This document shows positions 54,811 through 63,080 of a DNA stretch of 64,000 nucleotides, in pieces. Origin of the DNA: Halanaerobium saccharolyticum (lineage in GTDB: Bacteria; Bacillota; Halanaerobiia; Halanaerobiales; Halanaerobiaceae). Every line of letters begins with the position of its first letter. Position 1 is the stretch's first letter. The stretch is taken from NCBI RefSeq assembly GCF_004362045.1, contig NZ_SNWX01000009.1:1083-65082 (forward strand), read 5' to 3'. The position numbers were made by a program, and so were the translations under genes. The notes beneath the pieces were generated by a model. It was not told the DNA's origin. It saw only the letters and a list, made by a program, of their open reading frames with translations, and did not search any database.

Positions 54811-55932
54811 ATGAAACATAATTATTATAAAAAGTCTATAGATTTAAGTGAAGCCGAAAGCCGACAGCTTTTGACCTTAGGTGACAGTTTAATCGAAAAA
54901 GGGTTTCTGCGGCAGTTTTCCGGGGATCAGACAAAGGTTCTGCTCTATCTTTTAACTCACGTTAAAGAAGCCAATGAAATAGAATTGGAACTTCCGCTGG
55001 CCGCTGGAGCACTGGGCATGGAAATTAAAGAATTAAAAACCGCTCTCCATAATCTGGCTGCTACAGGAATTATTAACCCTCAGACAGCAGAGGCAGAAAA
55101 CTATTTTCGCTGTTTTCTAAGTTTAGAAGCAGTTTTAACAAAAAATATGGAACACAGCAAGGCTGAAGCAAGTTCTACTACCGGGGCAGAAGTCAGACAG
55201 CAGCTGATCAAAAGCAATTCTGCTTCTGAAAATGAAATTGCAGCTGCCTTAATTTCTTTTCTACCGCCTGGAGCCCGAAATATCCACCGCCGGGAAGAAA
55301 TAAAAAGCTGGCTCAATGATTTTGAGCCTCAGATGCTCAAGGAACTGGTGCGCAGAGTTGACAAATGGCTCAAACGTCAGGGTGGTGGTGACCACCTGCA
55401 GGGAGCTTATGCCTATCTCAGGGCAATTATCGACAGCTGGTACCAGGAGGAAATTACCACTTACGAAAAACTGCAGGAACAGGATAAACTGCACCGGGAG
55501 ACCAGAGAGCTGGCCCGGGCTTATGGCATCAGGTCTTTTTCTTCCAATACAGCCCAGCTCAAAACTTTTCAGAGCTGGCTCAGCGGAGAACAGGCTTTAA
55601 GCAAAGAACTGGCTCTGGCTGCAATTAGAGAGGCTGTGCGCCGCAAGCGTGATGGTCAGCCTTCTTTAAAATATGTAGAGGATAATTTTATCAATCCGAT
55701 TAAAGAGCTCAGCATCAATAACCTGGCCGATTTTCGCCGCTGGCTGCAGAAAGAAATGGATGGTCAGGCCTCGGAAGCTGACAGCAGAGATCAAACTGAT
55801 TCTGGTACTAAAGATAAAAAGCAGAAAAGTAAGGCGTCTAAATCTAAAAATAGTAAAAGCGATGAGAAAAATGATGAGGACAATTATAAATGGAAGGACT
55901 TTTTTATTGATTTTGATAAATATAAGGAATAA
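54811..55932 (+). CDS. DnaD-like replication initiation protein
   Basis: 373 residues. An N-terminal winged-helix-like region (about 35-95, with SGDQTKVLLYLLTHVK and LKTALHNLAATGII), then two DnaD/DnaB-II-type helical domains (about 145-215, ending GAYAYLRAIIDSWY, and about 235-300, with the PSLKYVEDNFINPI element corresponding to the YxxxI motif) and a lysine/serine-rich tail (about 320-373). Such proteins help load helicase at replication origins or stalled forks in Firmicutes. Position directly upstream of the loader ATPase and dnaB supports this. Exact orthology with DnaD or DnaB of Bacillus is not settled. Confidence 0.75.
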   Translation: MKHNYYKKSIDLSEAESRQLLTLGDSLIEKGFLRQFSGDQTKVLLYLLTHVKEANEIELELPLAAGALGMEIKELKTALHNLAATGIINPQTAEAENYFRCFLSLEAVLTKNMEHSKAEASSTTGAEVRQQLIKSNSASENEIAAALISFLPPGARNIHRREEIKSWLNDFEPQMLKELVRRVDKWLKRQGGGDHLQGAYAYLRAIIDSWYQEEITTYEKLQEQDKLHRETRELARAYGIRSFSSNTAQLKTFQSWLSGEQALSKELALAAIREAVRRKRDGQPSLKYVEDNFINPIKELSINNLADFRRWLQKEMDGQASEADSRDQTDSGTKDKKQKSKASKSKNSKSDEKNDEDNYKWKDFFIDFDKYKE

Positions 55933-55941
55933 AATGTACGC

Positions 55942-56060
55942 GTGCACCTACCGTTTACTTGTCGAAATATGTAATTTTATGTTTGAAAACTTACAAAACA
56001 CCTTCACCAAAGTTATTTCGCCAAAATTTAACAAAAATCGACAAGTAAACGGCAGCTGTA
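55942..56060. repeat. Inverted pair of REP-like repeats (e, f)
   Basis: GTGCACCTACCGTTTACTTG at 55942 and its near reverse complement CGACAAGTAAACGGCAGCTG at 56039, about 75 bases apart, forming a BIME-like unit able to make a long stem. It sits between two genes of the replication operon. Confidence 0.85.
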
Positions 56061-56084
56061 AGTTAAAAACCAGAAAGGGGATTA

Positions 56085-57110
56085 ATGATGCCACTACAGT
56101 TTAATTCGAACAAATATCAGGGTAAGGCCCGCGAAAAATATATGGAAGCTGAAAAAAGAATATCTCGAATCCACAAAGAGTATCCTGATGTTGAACAGGC
56201 ATACAGTTATTTAAATTCCCTCAAGCGTGAATACAAAATGTTAAAGGTCGGCCTGTTTAATAAAGATGAAACAGAAAAAAATTCGATAGAAGAATTAAAA
56301 AATGAAATTGATCATCTGGAAGCTCACTACCATCAGCTTTTAAAAAAACATGATATTCCACTTGATTATAAGGAACCAGACTGGGACTGCGAAAAGTGCC
56401 ATGATACCGGCCGCATTTACCGCAACAATCAATATTTAGTCTGCAGCTGTGCCAAAAATGATTTGAGACAGCGTAAACAGCATAATGGCAATTTACCGCG
56501 CCACCTGCAGAATGCTACCTTTAGCAATGCCAATCTCAACTATTATGAAACCGATTTAATAACTGACAGCGGCATGAATTATCGGGAGAATGCTCAGAAA
56601 GTTTACAGCCTTGCTTCTACCTTTGTTCAGCGCTTTAACTCAGAAGGACTAAGCCGGGGTTTAATTATTGAAGGGCCAATTGGAAGCGGAAAATCCTATC
56701 TTTTAGGCTGTATTGCCAATGCCTTAATTGACAGAGGGATTCAGTTCCGCTATATTGTTTATTCTGACCTTTTACAGCAGATTAGAAGTACTTACAATCA
56801 GAACAACCCCGAAACTGACGAAAAACAAATTTTAAGCACTGTTCAGCAAATTCCGGTACTTTTAATTGATGATCTGGGGACTGAAAAGGCAACCGAATTC
56901 GCCTCCTCTACCCTTTATCAAATAATTGACCGCCGCTACAGAGAGGAAAAACCAATTATCTTATCAACAAATTATTCAATTAAAAATTTAAAGAACCGCT
57001 TTCCGGTTATGGGAGAGCGAATTTTTCAGCGACTTTTAGAAATGAATAAGTATTTAGAACTTGCAGGTAATGTTAGAGTTAAAAAAATTGAAGAACAACA
57101 GGAGGCCTGA
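56085..57110 (+). CDS. DnaI/DnaC-type helicase loader ATPase
   Basis: 341 residues. N-terminal helicase-binding region with coiled coil (about 10-95) and a Cys-rich motif (CEKCHDTGRIY ... LVCSCA, about 103-125), then an AAA+ domain with Walker A EGPIGSGKSYL (about 205), Walker B PVLLIDDLGTEKAT (about 258) and sensor IILSTNYS. This architecture is that of DnaI-type loaders that place DnaB on DNA. It ends two bases before dnaB, so the pair is translationally linked. Start ATG ATG at 56085 after GAAAGGGG. Confidence 0.88.
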   Translation: MMPLQFNSNKYQGKAREKYMEAEKRISRIHKEYPDVEQAYSYLNSLKREYKMLKVGLFNKDETEKNSIEELKNEIDHLEAHYHQLLKKHDIPLDYKEPDWDCEKCHDTGRIYRNNQYLVCSCAKNDLRQRKQHNGNLPRHLQNATFSNANLNYYETDLITDSGMNYRENAQKVYSLASTFVQRFNSEGLSRGLIIEGPIGSGKSYLLGCIANALIDRGIQFRYIVYSDLLQQIRSTYNQNNPETDEKQILSTVQQIPVLLIDDLGTEKATEFASSTLYQIIDRRYREEKPIILSTNYSIKNLKNRFPVMGERIFQRLLEMNKYLELAGNVRVKKIEEQQEA

Positions 57111-57112
57111 TT

Positions 57113-58495
57113 ATGGCAGCTGAAGTACCGAATGTAAAAAAAGACGACCGCTACAACAAAAATGAATACCAGCTTTTAGGCATCCTGCTGCAGTATCCGG
57201 ATAAAATTGACGAAGTTGCTGATCTGCTTGAGTTAAAGCATTTTCTGGATCCTCAGGCTTCGATTATTTTTGATCAACTTTTAAAACAGTATCAGCAGGA
57301 CAATCAAATTTCCCGGACAAAACTTTTAATTGATCTCCAGAGCCAGAATGCAGTAGATGAAGCGGAACAGATTATTGAACGTCTGACTTCTGGTTTTAAT
57401 ACAGTTGATGAACTGAAACCGACTATTGATTTAATCAAAAAAGATTATCAGCGTTCTCTTTTGCGAAGAGCCTCCAATAAACTGAGGGATTTAACTGAGG
57501 CTAATGACCTGACTATTGATGACTATCAGGCCCGGGCCCAGGAAATTATTTTCCAGGCAACAAGTGAGAGTAATGACTTAGAAAAACATATTTATAATAT
57601 GGAAGAAGTTTTAATGGAGTCTTTTTCCAACTACATGGACCGCAAACACAAAAAGGCTGATGTTGGTCTGCGCACCGGCTTTATTTCTCTTGATAATTTA
57701 ATTGGGGGATTTAAGCGCGGTCACCTGACAGTAATTGCGGCTTCCACCTCGATGGGAAAAACTGCTTTTGCAATTAATATCGCCAAAAATGTGCTTAAAA
57801 GGAAGGCCAAAGTAGCTATTATGTCACTTGAGATGGATGCAGCTGAGGTTGTAGACAGAATGATAGTCCAGGAATCACAGGTTAATGCCTGGAAGTATAC
57901 TCAGGGTGAGACCAATGATGAGGAAGATCAGCGGGTTTCCAAAGCTTTAGATAATTTACATGAGCTGCCGCTGATGATTTCCGATGAGCGTGGTTTGAAT
58001 ACTGCTCAAATTAGAGCCCGCCTGCGTAAATTTAAGGCGCAGATGGATGGAATGGATCTGGCAATTATTGATTACCTGCAGATGATTCAGCTGCCGGAAG
58101 AACATGCACAGAATACTGCCCGGGCAGTCGGTCAGATTGTGCTGCAGCTTAGAAACCTGGCCTCAGAGCTTGATATCCCGGTTATTTTAATTTCTCAGAT
58201 TTCGCGTAGTTTTACCAGCCGGACAGATAAAAGACCTGTTCTCTCTGACTTGAGAGACTCCGGTAATATTGAGGAGGTTGCTGATGGTGTTATTTTCCTT
58301 TACCGTCATGCTCATACCTCTGCTAAAGCACGTGAGGAAGCTGAAGCCGAAGGAACCGAAAGTGATACAGATATTATTATAGCTAAACAGCGTACCGGTC
58401 AAACCGGATCAATCAAACTCTTTTTTGAGGAAGAATTTATCCGTTTTGTTGATCCCGAAAATCTCTCTCTGGAAGGAACGATGCCTCATGGATAA
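57113..58495 (+). CDS. dnaB: Replicative DNA helicase
   Basis: 460 residues, DnaB family. N-terminal helical domain (about 15-110, starting NEYQLLGILLQYPDKIDEV), linker, and RecA-like motor (about 175-450) with Walker A AASTSMGKTAF, Walker B LAIIDYLQMIQ, ISQISRSFTSRTDKRPVLSDLRDSG and the arginine-finger region AKQRTGQTG. It unwinds DNA at the fork. Slightly divergent in the linker compared with Bacillus DnaC, but all motor residues are present. Whether it is the main or a second replicative helicase cannot be decided from this window. Confidence 0.95.
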   Translation: MAAEVPNVKKDDRYNKNEYQLLGILLQYPDKIDEVADLLELKHFLDPQASIIFDQLLKQYQQDNQISRTKLLIDLQSQNAVDEAEQIIERLTSGFNTVDELKPTIDLIKKDYQRSLLRRASNKLRDLTEANDLTIDDYQARAQEIIFQATSESNDLEKHIYNMEEVLMESFSNYMDRKHKKADVGLRTGFISLDNLIGGFKRGHLTVIAASTSMGKTAFAINIAKNVLKRKAKVAIMSLEMDAAEVVDRMIVQESQVNAWKYTQGETNDEEDQRVSKALDNLHELPLMISDERGLNTAQIRARLRKFKAQMDGMDLAIIDYLQMIQLPEEHAQNTARAVGQIVLQLRNLASELDIPVILISQISRSFTSRTDKRPVLSDLRDSGNIEEVADGVIFLYRHAHTSAKAREEAEAEGTESDTDIIIAKQRTGQTGSIKLFFEEEFIRFVDPENLSLEGTMPHG

Positions 58496-58682
58496 TCTGG
58501 ATAGTTTAGATTTAAAGCTGGTGCTCTCCTTTGCTAATGCATATCGGCGCCTCAATGAAAAAGGGGAGATTAGTGATCAACAGCTGGAAGAGGTGATGCA
58601 GCTGGTGGAAAATTATCAGAACTTTGCTCCAGCTGAATTTAAAAATAAGCTGCACGAAATTTTCCCGGAAAGTGATTTTTAA
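58488..58682 (+). CDS. Small acidic protein overlapping dnaB, unknown
   Basis: 64 residues from ATG 58488, overlapping the dnaB stop by eight bases. Predicted helical and acidic (MDNLDSLDLKLVLSFANAY ... KLHEIFPESDF). No family recognised. The overlap and frame suggest real, translationally coupled expression with dnaB. The longer frame from 58425 is in the middle of dnaB and is not believed. Confidence 0.6.
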   Translation: MDNLDSLDLKLVLSFANAYRRLNEKGEISDQQLEEVMQLVENYQNFAPAEFKNKLHEIFPESDF

Positions 58683-58685
58683 AGC

Positions 58686-58795
58686 GTACACCTACCGGGA
58701 ACCACCCGATTTATGTCGAAATATGTCTAAAAAGCTGATTTTTCGACACCAATCTAGGTTATTATACAAAAATCGACAACTACCCGGTACATGTC
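58686..58795. repeat. Inverted pair of variant REP-like repeats (g, h)
   Basis: GTACACCTACCGGGAACCAC at 58686 and its rough reverse complement CGACAACTACCCGGTACATG at 58774. They share the CACCTACCG and TTTATGTCGAAATATGTC parts of the main repeat but carry CCGGG(T/A)A in place of CCGTTTAC, so they form a second subtype. A single similar piece lies at 38307-38324. Confidence 0.7.
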
Positions 58796-58833
58796 AGTTG
58801 ATGTCGAATTATGTAGGATAGGAGGTCAGTTTT

Positions 58834-59277
58834 ATGGAAGAAGAAAAAATTAATAAAATCAAGGATATTTTAGCAGACTTTGGCCTTGAACTCCTCATTT
58901 TATTTGGCTCCTACGAAAGTAATAACTTTAATGAGAATAGTGATCTTGATTTAGCAGTAAAAGTTAAAGCTGTGGGGCAGCTAAAAAAAGACCAGTTAGA
59001 TATTTTAAATAAAATTTCCGCTCTCTTTAATCAAATACCAGTTGATCTGGTTTTATTAAATCATGCTGATCCTTTAATTAAATTCAAAATTGCTTCTGAG
59101 GGTAAACTGCTTTATCAAGCTGAAAAAGGCCTCTTTGAGAAATTTCAGGTAAGAGCCGCCGCTGAACATAATGACGCCCGAAAATTTTATCAGCTTGACA
59201 AAAAATTTATTGAAGATTTTTTAGAAAGGAGCCAGTCTAATGACAGATCCGCTCATCGTGCGCCGAAAATTAAATAA
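58834..59277 (+). CDS. mntA: MntA-type nucleotidyltransferase antitoxin (module 1)
   Basis: 147 residues. Minimal nucleotidyltransferase with the GSX10DXD motif: G-S-Y-E then ten residues to DLDLAV (about 28-45). In the type VII system MntA adds AMP to a tyrosine of HepT, blocking its toxicity. Its last 38 bases overlap the start of hepT. Start ATG at 58834 follows AGGAGGT. An extra C-terminal tail of about 35 residues past the core is longer than in the second module. Confidence 0.85.
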   Translation: MEEEKINKIKDILADFGLELLILFGSYESNNFNENSDLDLAVKVKAVGQLKKDQLDILNKISALFNQIPVDLVLLNHADPLIKFKIASEGKLLYQAEKGLFEKFQVRAAAEHNDARKFYQLDKKFIEDFLERSQSNDRSAHRAPKIK

Positions 59278-59677
59278 GATGATAGAATATCTAGATCAGC
59301 TGGAAGAAGTCAATCAATATACACTGGAAAATTACCTTGATAATTTTTTTGTTAAACGGACTGCAGAAAGGTTAATCCAGCTGATAGTTGAAACTGCAGC
59401 GGACATAAATGGCCATCTGATAGTTAGTTCAGGCCATAAGCCTCCTGCAGACTATTTCACTTCTTTTATTAAATTAAGTGAGCATCAGATAGTGGACCAA
59501 AAATTTGCTGAAGAAATTGCACCCTCAGCCGGATTGAGAAACCGCCTGGTTCATGAATATGAGGAAATAGATGATGAAATTGTTTACAAAAGTATTCAAA
59601 AAACTATTGATAATTACAAAAAATACATCAGAGAAATTGAAAACTACCTCAAAAATATCGAAAACTCCAGCCGCTAA
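59240..59677 (+). CDS. hepT: HepT-type HEPN toxin (module 1)
   Basis: 145 residues, helical, DUF86 family. The HEPN catalytic motif RX4HXY reads RNRLVHEY (about 108-115). HepT is an RNase toxin of type VII toxin-antitoxin systems; the Tyr of HXY is the target of MntA AMPylation. Start ATG at 59240 with AAAGGAG, inside the end of mntA, which ensures coupled translation. The strand partner and terminator follow. Confidence 0.87.
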   Translation: MTDPLIVRRKLNKMIEYLDQLEEVNQYTLENYLDNFFVKRTAERLIQLIVETAADINGHLIVSSGHKPPADYFTSFIKLSEHQIVDQKFAEEIAPSAGLRNRLVHEYEEIDDEIVYKSIQKTIDNYKKYIREIENYLKNIENSSR

Positions 59678-59690
59678 GCTGGAGCTTTTT
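59661..59690. terminator. Bidirectional terminator between hepT and the PspC gene
   Basis: AAACTCCAG-CCGCTAAG-CTGGAGCTTTTT on the plus strand; the complement also ends in an A/T tract, so it can serve both converging genes. Confidence 0.85.
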
Positions 59691-59695
59691 CATTT

Positions 59696-60013
59696 CTAAA
59701 TATCATAATATTTTGGATCCTCATCATTATTGCTGTTATCCTGGCCAGAATTCGTTTTATTTCTTTGCTGATTTTTCTGCTGGTCTTCCTGCACCGGCTC
59801 AGAAGTGACATCATAATCAACATCAATATGGGCTGGCCTTTCGGGAATGATGGCCCAGGCTATGATATATGCCCAAAACCCTGCCCCCCAGAGAACAGTT
59901 AAAACCACTGCTCCCACCCGAACCAGAGTCGGATCCCAATCAAAATATTCTGCTATACCACCACAGACCCCACCAATTTTTCTGTGTTCACGGGAACGAT
60001 AAAGTTTTTTCAT
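59696..60013 (-). CDS. PspC domain membrane protein
   Basis: 105 residues. The PspC domain fills about 1-60: KKLYRSREHRKIGGVCGGIAEYFDWDPTLVR followed by a single hydrophobic segment ending AWAIIPERP. A polar Gln/Asn/Asp-rich tail follows. PspC proteins sense or counter inner-membrane stress in many bacteria. No pspA lies in the window. It lies between the two toxin-antitoxin modules but has no evident tie to them. Confidence 0.9.
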   Translation of the reverse strand: MKKLYRSREHRKIGGVCGGIAEYFDWDPTLVRVGAVVLTVLWGAGFWAYIIAWAIIPERPAHIDVDYDVTSEPVQEDQQKNQQRNKTNSGQDNSNNDEDPKYYDI

Positions 60014-60093
60014 TTTTTTTCACCTCTTTATTTTTTATTCTAAATTTACAAACTGATCAAAGTAAATAAGCTTTTAAATGTTAGTTTATCAAA

Positions 60094-60510
60094 TCAAACT
60101 AATTTTAGATAAGATTTTAAAATCCCTCGTATATCAGCTAAATTGTTTTTTAATAAATCAAAAATAACATCTCTATCTAAATCCAGATAATCATGTACTA
60201 AAATATTTCTAAAAGCAATAATTCTTGTAAATAAATTCTTTTCTTTTTCATCTAAATAACCGTTTTCTGCCAGAATTATTGCAATATCTCTATAAACATC
60301 AACTCTGCCCAGATTATCATCTGAAATTATATGGTTTCCGATATCAATTAATGCTTCAATGGACAGATGCAAAAATCTTTCCGCACTGCCATACAAAAGA
60401 GGATTATTATTAAATTCTTCAAAGTCCACGTCTTTTACTATTTTATCCAGCTGTTCAAGATATTCATTACATTTTTGAGATCTCTCTAAAATTATCTCTC
60501 TTTTAACCAT
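60094..60510 (-). CDS. hepT: HepT-type HEPN toxin (module 2)
   Basis: 138 residues, DUF86 family, with RNILVHDY (about 102-109), an intact RX4HXY. It is only distantly similar to the HepT at 59240-59677, so not a recent duplicate. It overlaps mntA by eight bases at its start, with GGAGCGAATTTTAA upstream. Function as above for the family: RNase toxin silenced by AMPylation. Confidence 0.88.
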   Translation of the reverse strand: MVKREIILERSQKCNEYLEQLDKIVKDVDFEEFNNNPLLYGSAERFLHLSIEALIDIGNHIISDDNLGRVDVYRDIAIILAENGYLDEKEKNLFTRIIAFRNILVHDYLDLDRDVIFDLLKNNLADIRGILKSYLKLV

Positions 60511-60910
60511 TTAAAATTCGCTCCTTAAACTTCTGCTGGTTTTTCTTTAAATAATACTCAAAATCAAGATATTTCCTGATCACTAAAGATTGGTAAGAAG
60601 CTGCATCAAAGTCATTTTTTTTATAGATCAAATAATTTTCTTTAACAACTTCATATTTCAAAAGAGCTGAAGCCTGATTTAAAATAACTAAGTCGATATT
60701 ATCAAGTCCCTCTTTGATTAATTCTTCGTATAATTTAATTTTAAGTTCTCCACTTTTTTCGCTATAATCAGCCTCTAAAAGAACTGCAATATCTATATCA
60801 CTATTTTGATCAGCTTTATCACGGGCCTGGGAGCCAAAAAGATAGACAGCCTGAATAAACTTATATTCTTTTGCGATATTATTTAGCTTATCGATTATTT
60901 TCTGATCCAT
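60503..60910 (-). CDS. mntA: MntA-type nucleotidyltransferase antitoxin (module 2)
   Basis: 135 residues from ATG 60910, which has GAGGAG eight bases upstream; the longer frame to 60943 is not believed. GSX10DXD reads GSQARDKADQNS then DIDIAV. Together with the HepT gene it forms a complete type VII module on the opposite strand to module 1, the two separated by the PspC gene. Confidence 0.88.
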   Translation of the reverse strand: MDQKIIDKLNNIAKEYKFIQAVYLFGSQARDKADQNSDIDIAVLLEADYSEKSGELKIKLYEELIKEGLDNIDLVILNQASALLKYEVVKENYLIYKKNDFDAASYQSLVIRKYLDFEYYLKKNQQKFKERILNG

Positions 60911-61094
60911 TATATCAGCTCCTCTGAAGCCACATATTTGCATCTGAGTTTTATAAAGCAGTTTAGCAAAAGTCCGCAGCTAAAATTTCAATTAAATAAT
61001 CTCCTTAAATTTATTATAAAACAAATCTGACACAATTAACAGAGGTCTAAAAACTTTTTGTTAAAAAACTTGAAAATATCTGAATTAAATTTTG

Positions 61095-61133
61095 TTTTTC
61101 GACAAAATTCGACAAGTAAACGGTAGGTGTACG
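61095..61133 (-). repeat. REP-like repeat (i)
   Basis: CGACAAGTAAACGGTAGGTG followed by TACG, preceded by a second TCGACAAAAT; same consensus as repeats (a) to (f). It abuts the stop codon of the next gene. Confidence 0.85.
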
Positions 61134-62222
61134 TTAAAAAACATAGCTTAGAGTTATCTCCAGACCCTTTGCATCTCCACCGAACATTTCTTCTTCTGCT
61201 CCGGCGGCAATGCTTCCTCTCAGTTCTAATTTCAGATTACTTCCAAATGTATAGGAATAATTGGGAATGAAAACTGTACTGCCGTCGTCTAAATAACTGA
61301 CCGTCATAATCCCGATAGAAGAAAAATCATCAATCTCATAACTTAGATTTGTATTGAAAAAATCTAAATTGTTTTCCAGAGCAGAAGTACTTTCAGGGTC
61401 TGCAGCTGCTCCAAGATTAAAGAAATCAAAAGATGAAATATCCCCTTTTACTCCTTCTAATCTCAAATACTCGCCCTGCAGATAAAGCTGGCTGCCGGCC
61501 AGAAAATTGTAACTGTAATCCGTACCCAGCTGATAAATATCATAGTCAATCACATCACTCTGCCAGAGACCATAGGCACCATAAACACCAACCGGGCCAA
61601 GATCACCTTTGGCTGTCAGTCCATAACGTTCAAAGTCAGTACTGGCAGAAACAGGGGTCCTCACATAACTGGCAGTTAGGTCATAGCCTCTAAAAGTAGT
61701 CCGACCTCTTAAGGCCCATTTATGCTCTTTTTGATTTTCCAGATTTGAGATATCAAAAGTTAGTCCTGAACCCCAGTTAATCGGATAATATATTTCTATT
61801 CCATCAACATATTTGGCCCGACTTTCCTGCTCTAAATTTTCTGCTCCCAGCGTATAATCAACCGGGTTAATTAAGGCACCATAGGACCAGGAAATAGGCT
61901 GTCTACCGACAGAGGCTGTGAACGGTCCCAGCTCTTTTTCCAGATATAATTTTTTAAACCAGAGGTCAAATTTATCTTCCCGACCTTCCTTCAAAGAAAT
62001 AACTGCTCTGTTTTGAATATTTAAAGGAAAATTATAGGGAAAATACCACTGCAGTTCCAATTCTGCTGCCAGGTTATTATTTAATTCAGAATCAGAATAA
62101 CTTAAGCTGCTGATTAACCGTGCTTCACCACCAATTTCCGCCGCTACAGGAAAGGAAATTAATGCAGTTAATATTACAATTGTAATTATTAAAAAGCCCT
62201 GTCTAATCTTTGAATTTTTCAT
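61134..62222 (-). CDS. Outer-membrane beta-barrel protein, DUF1302-like pattern
   Basis: 362 residues with a signal peptide (to about PVAA-EIGG, residue 29). Strand-turn pattern across the chain and a C-terminal aromatic strand (LEITLSYVF). Internal features include SVGRQPISWSYGALINPVDYT near residue 105, which recalls DUF1302-type barrels. Third gene of an operon after the ABC permease and the LolA-like protein. Likely the outer-membrane part of that system. Substrate unknown. Confidence 0.75.
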   Translation of the reverse strand: MKNSKIRQGFLIITIVILTALISFPVAAEIGGEARLISSLSYSDSELNNNLAAELELQWYFPYNFPLNIQNRAVISLKEGREDKFDLWFKKLYLEKELGPFTASVGRQPISWSYGALINPVDYTLGAENLEQESRAKYVDGIEIYYPINWGSGLTFDISNLENQKEHKWALRGRTTFRGYDLTASYVRTPVSASTDFERYGLTAKGDLGPVGVYGAYGLWQSDVIDYDIYQLGTDYSYNFLAGSQLYLQGEYLRLEGVKGDISSFDFFNLGAAADPESTSALENNLDFFNTNLSYEIDDFSSIGIMTVSYLDDGSTVFIPNYSYTFGSNLKLELRGSIAAGAEEEMFGGDAKGLEITLSYVF

Positions 62223-62261
62223 CCTAACAGCTCACCACCCTTTAAGTAAATATCTGTCAAT

Positions 62262-63050
62262 TTATCTTAATCTTTCTAAAGTAAAAATATCCTCCGGAAG
62301 CTCCGGATTGAAATTTATTTTCTGAATAATAAACTCTGTGCTGGTATTTTTGCGCAGCTTATTTTCCATAATCATCCGGACTGGATACCAGCGGCCCTCA
62401 ATCTTATCTACTTCTAAGACAACCGCTTCCTTTAACAGCCTGCCGCTTTCTGCATAAAGTTCTTCCTTTAAACCAACAAATCTTTCTTTATCAATCCAGA
62501 CAACTCTGCGGTAATAACTTACTTCTTTCCCCGGAACCTTAATCCCCTCCAGTTTGTAGACAGGCCGGCCTTTGTACTTTTCCTCACCCAGAAGTTTAAA
62601 ATTATATAATTCAGTTAGATCATCAGATTCGAGCATATCCTGGTAGGAAAAATCGCTGCCCATCATTCCCTGTTCCAGCATATGACCTGATATTTTAACT
62701 AAATCCTCTGCCTGGGGAAAAAACATCCAGAGATTGTCCCCTCTTTTTAAAAACTTAGTCCCTCTATCGCGTGGATTTGTAAATACCACCAGAGCTTTTT
62801 CGCCATCCTGCCAGCTGCGCATGGTTTTAACCATAGTTCTCCCACTATTTTTAATAATCATCTTTGATTCTGAATAAGCTTTGATCACATATTCATTTTG
62901 ATCTCTTCTGGTAATTATTTCATCTGCGGTTAATTCCTGAGCTGCGGCCAGAAAGGTGATCCCCACCAGTAAAATTGACAAAAGAGAAATAATTAATAAA
63001 ATTTTAAGCTGATAACTTCGTTCAGAGTTTCTCATCAAAGCAAACATCAT
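62262..63050 (-). CDS. LolA-like outer-membrane lipoprotein-sorting protein
   Basis: 262 residues. Signal/anchor (about 15-38) and then a half-barrel domain: SKMIIKNSGRTMVKTMRSW, KALVVFTNPRDRGTKFLKRGDNLWMFFP, SDFSYQDMLESDDL and GRPVYKLEG. This is the LolA-like family annotated as outer membrane lipoprotein-sorting protein, and it usually sits beside an FtsX-like permease and a barrel. It may shuttle a lipid or lipoprotein across the periplasm. Start ATG at 63050 follows GGGGGG. It is not the canonical LolA. Confidence 0.85.
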   Translation of the reverse strand: MMFALMRNSERSYQLKILLIISLLSILLVGITFLAAAQELTADEIITRRDQNEYVIKAYSESKMIIKNSGRTMVKTMRSWQDGEKALVVFTNPRDRGTKFLKRGDNLWMFFPQAEDLVKISGHMLEQGMMGSDFSYQDMLESDDLTELYNFKLLGEEKYKGRPVYKLEGIKVPGKEVSYYRRVVWIDKERFVGLKEELYAESGRLLKEAVVLEVDKIEGRWYPVRMIMENKLRKNTSTEFIIQKINFNPELPEDIFTLERLR

Positions 63051-63080
63051 TTTTTACCCCCTTCAAGATAATTGTTTTCT

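Noticed and set aside
58686-58795. Inverted REP pairs considered as a CRISPR array
   Set aside because: The copies are inverted pairs at scattered loci, not a tandem array, and no cas genes are present.
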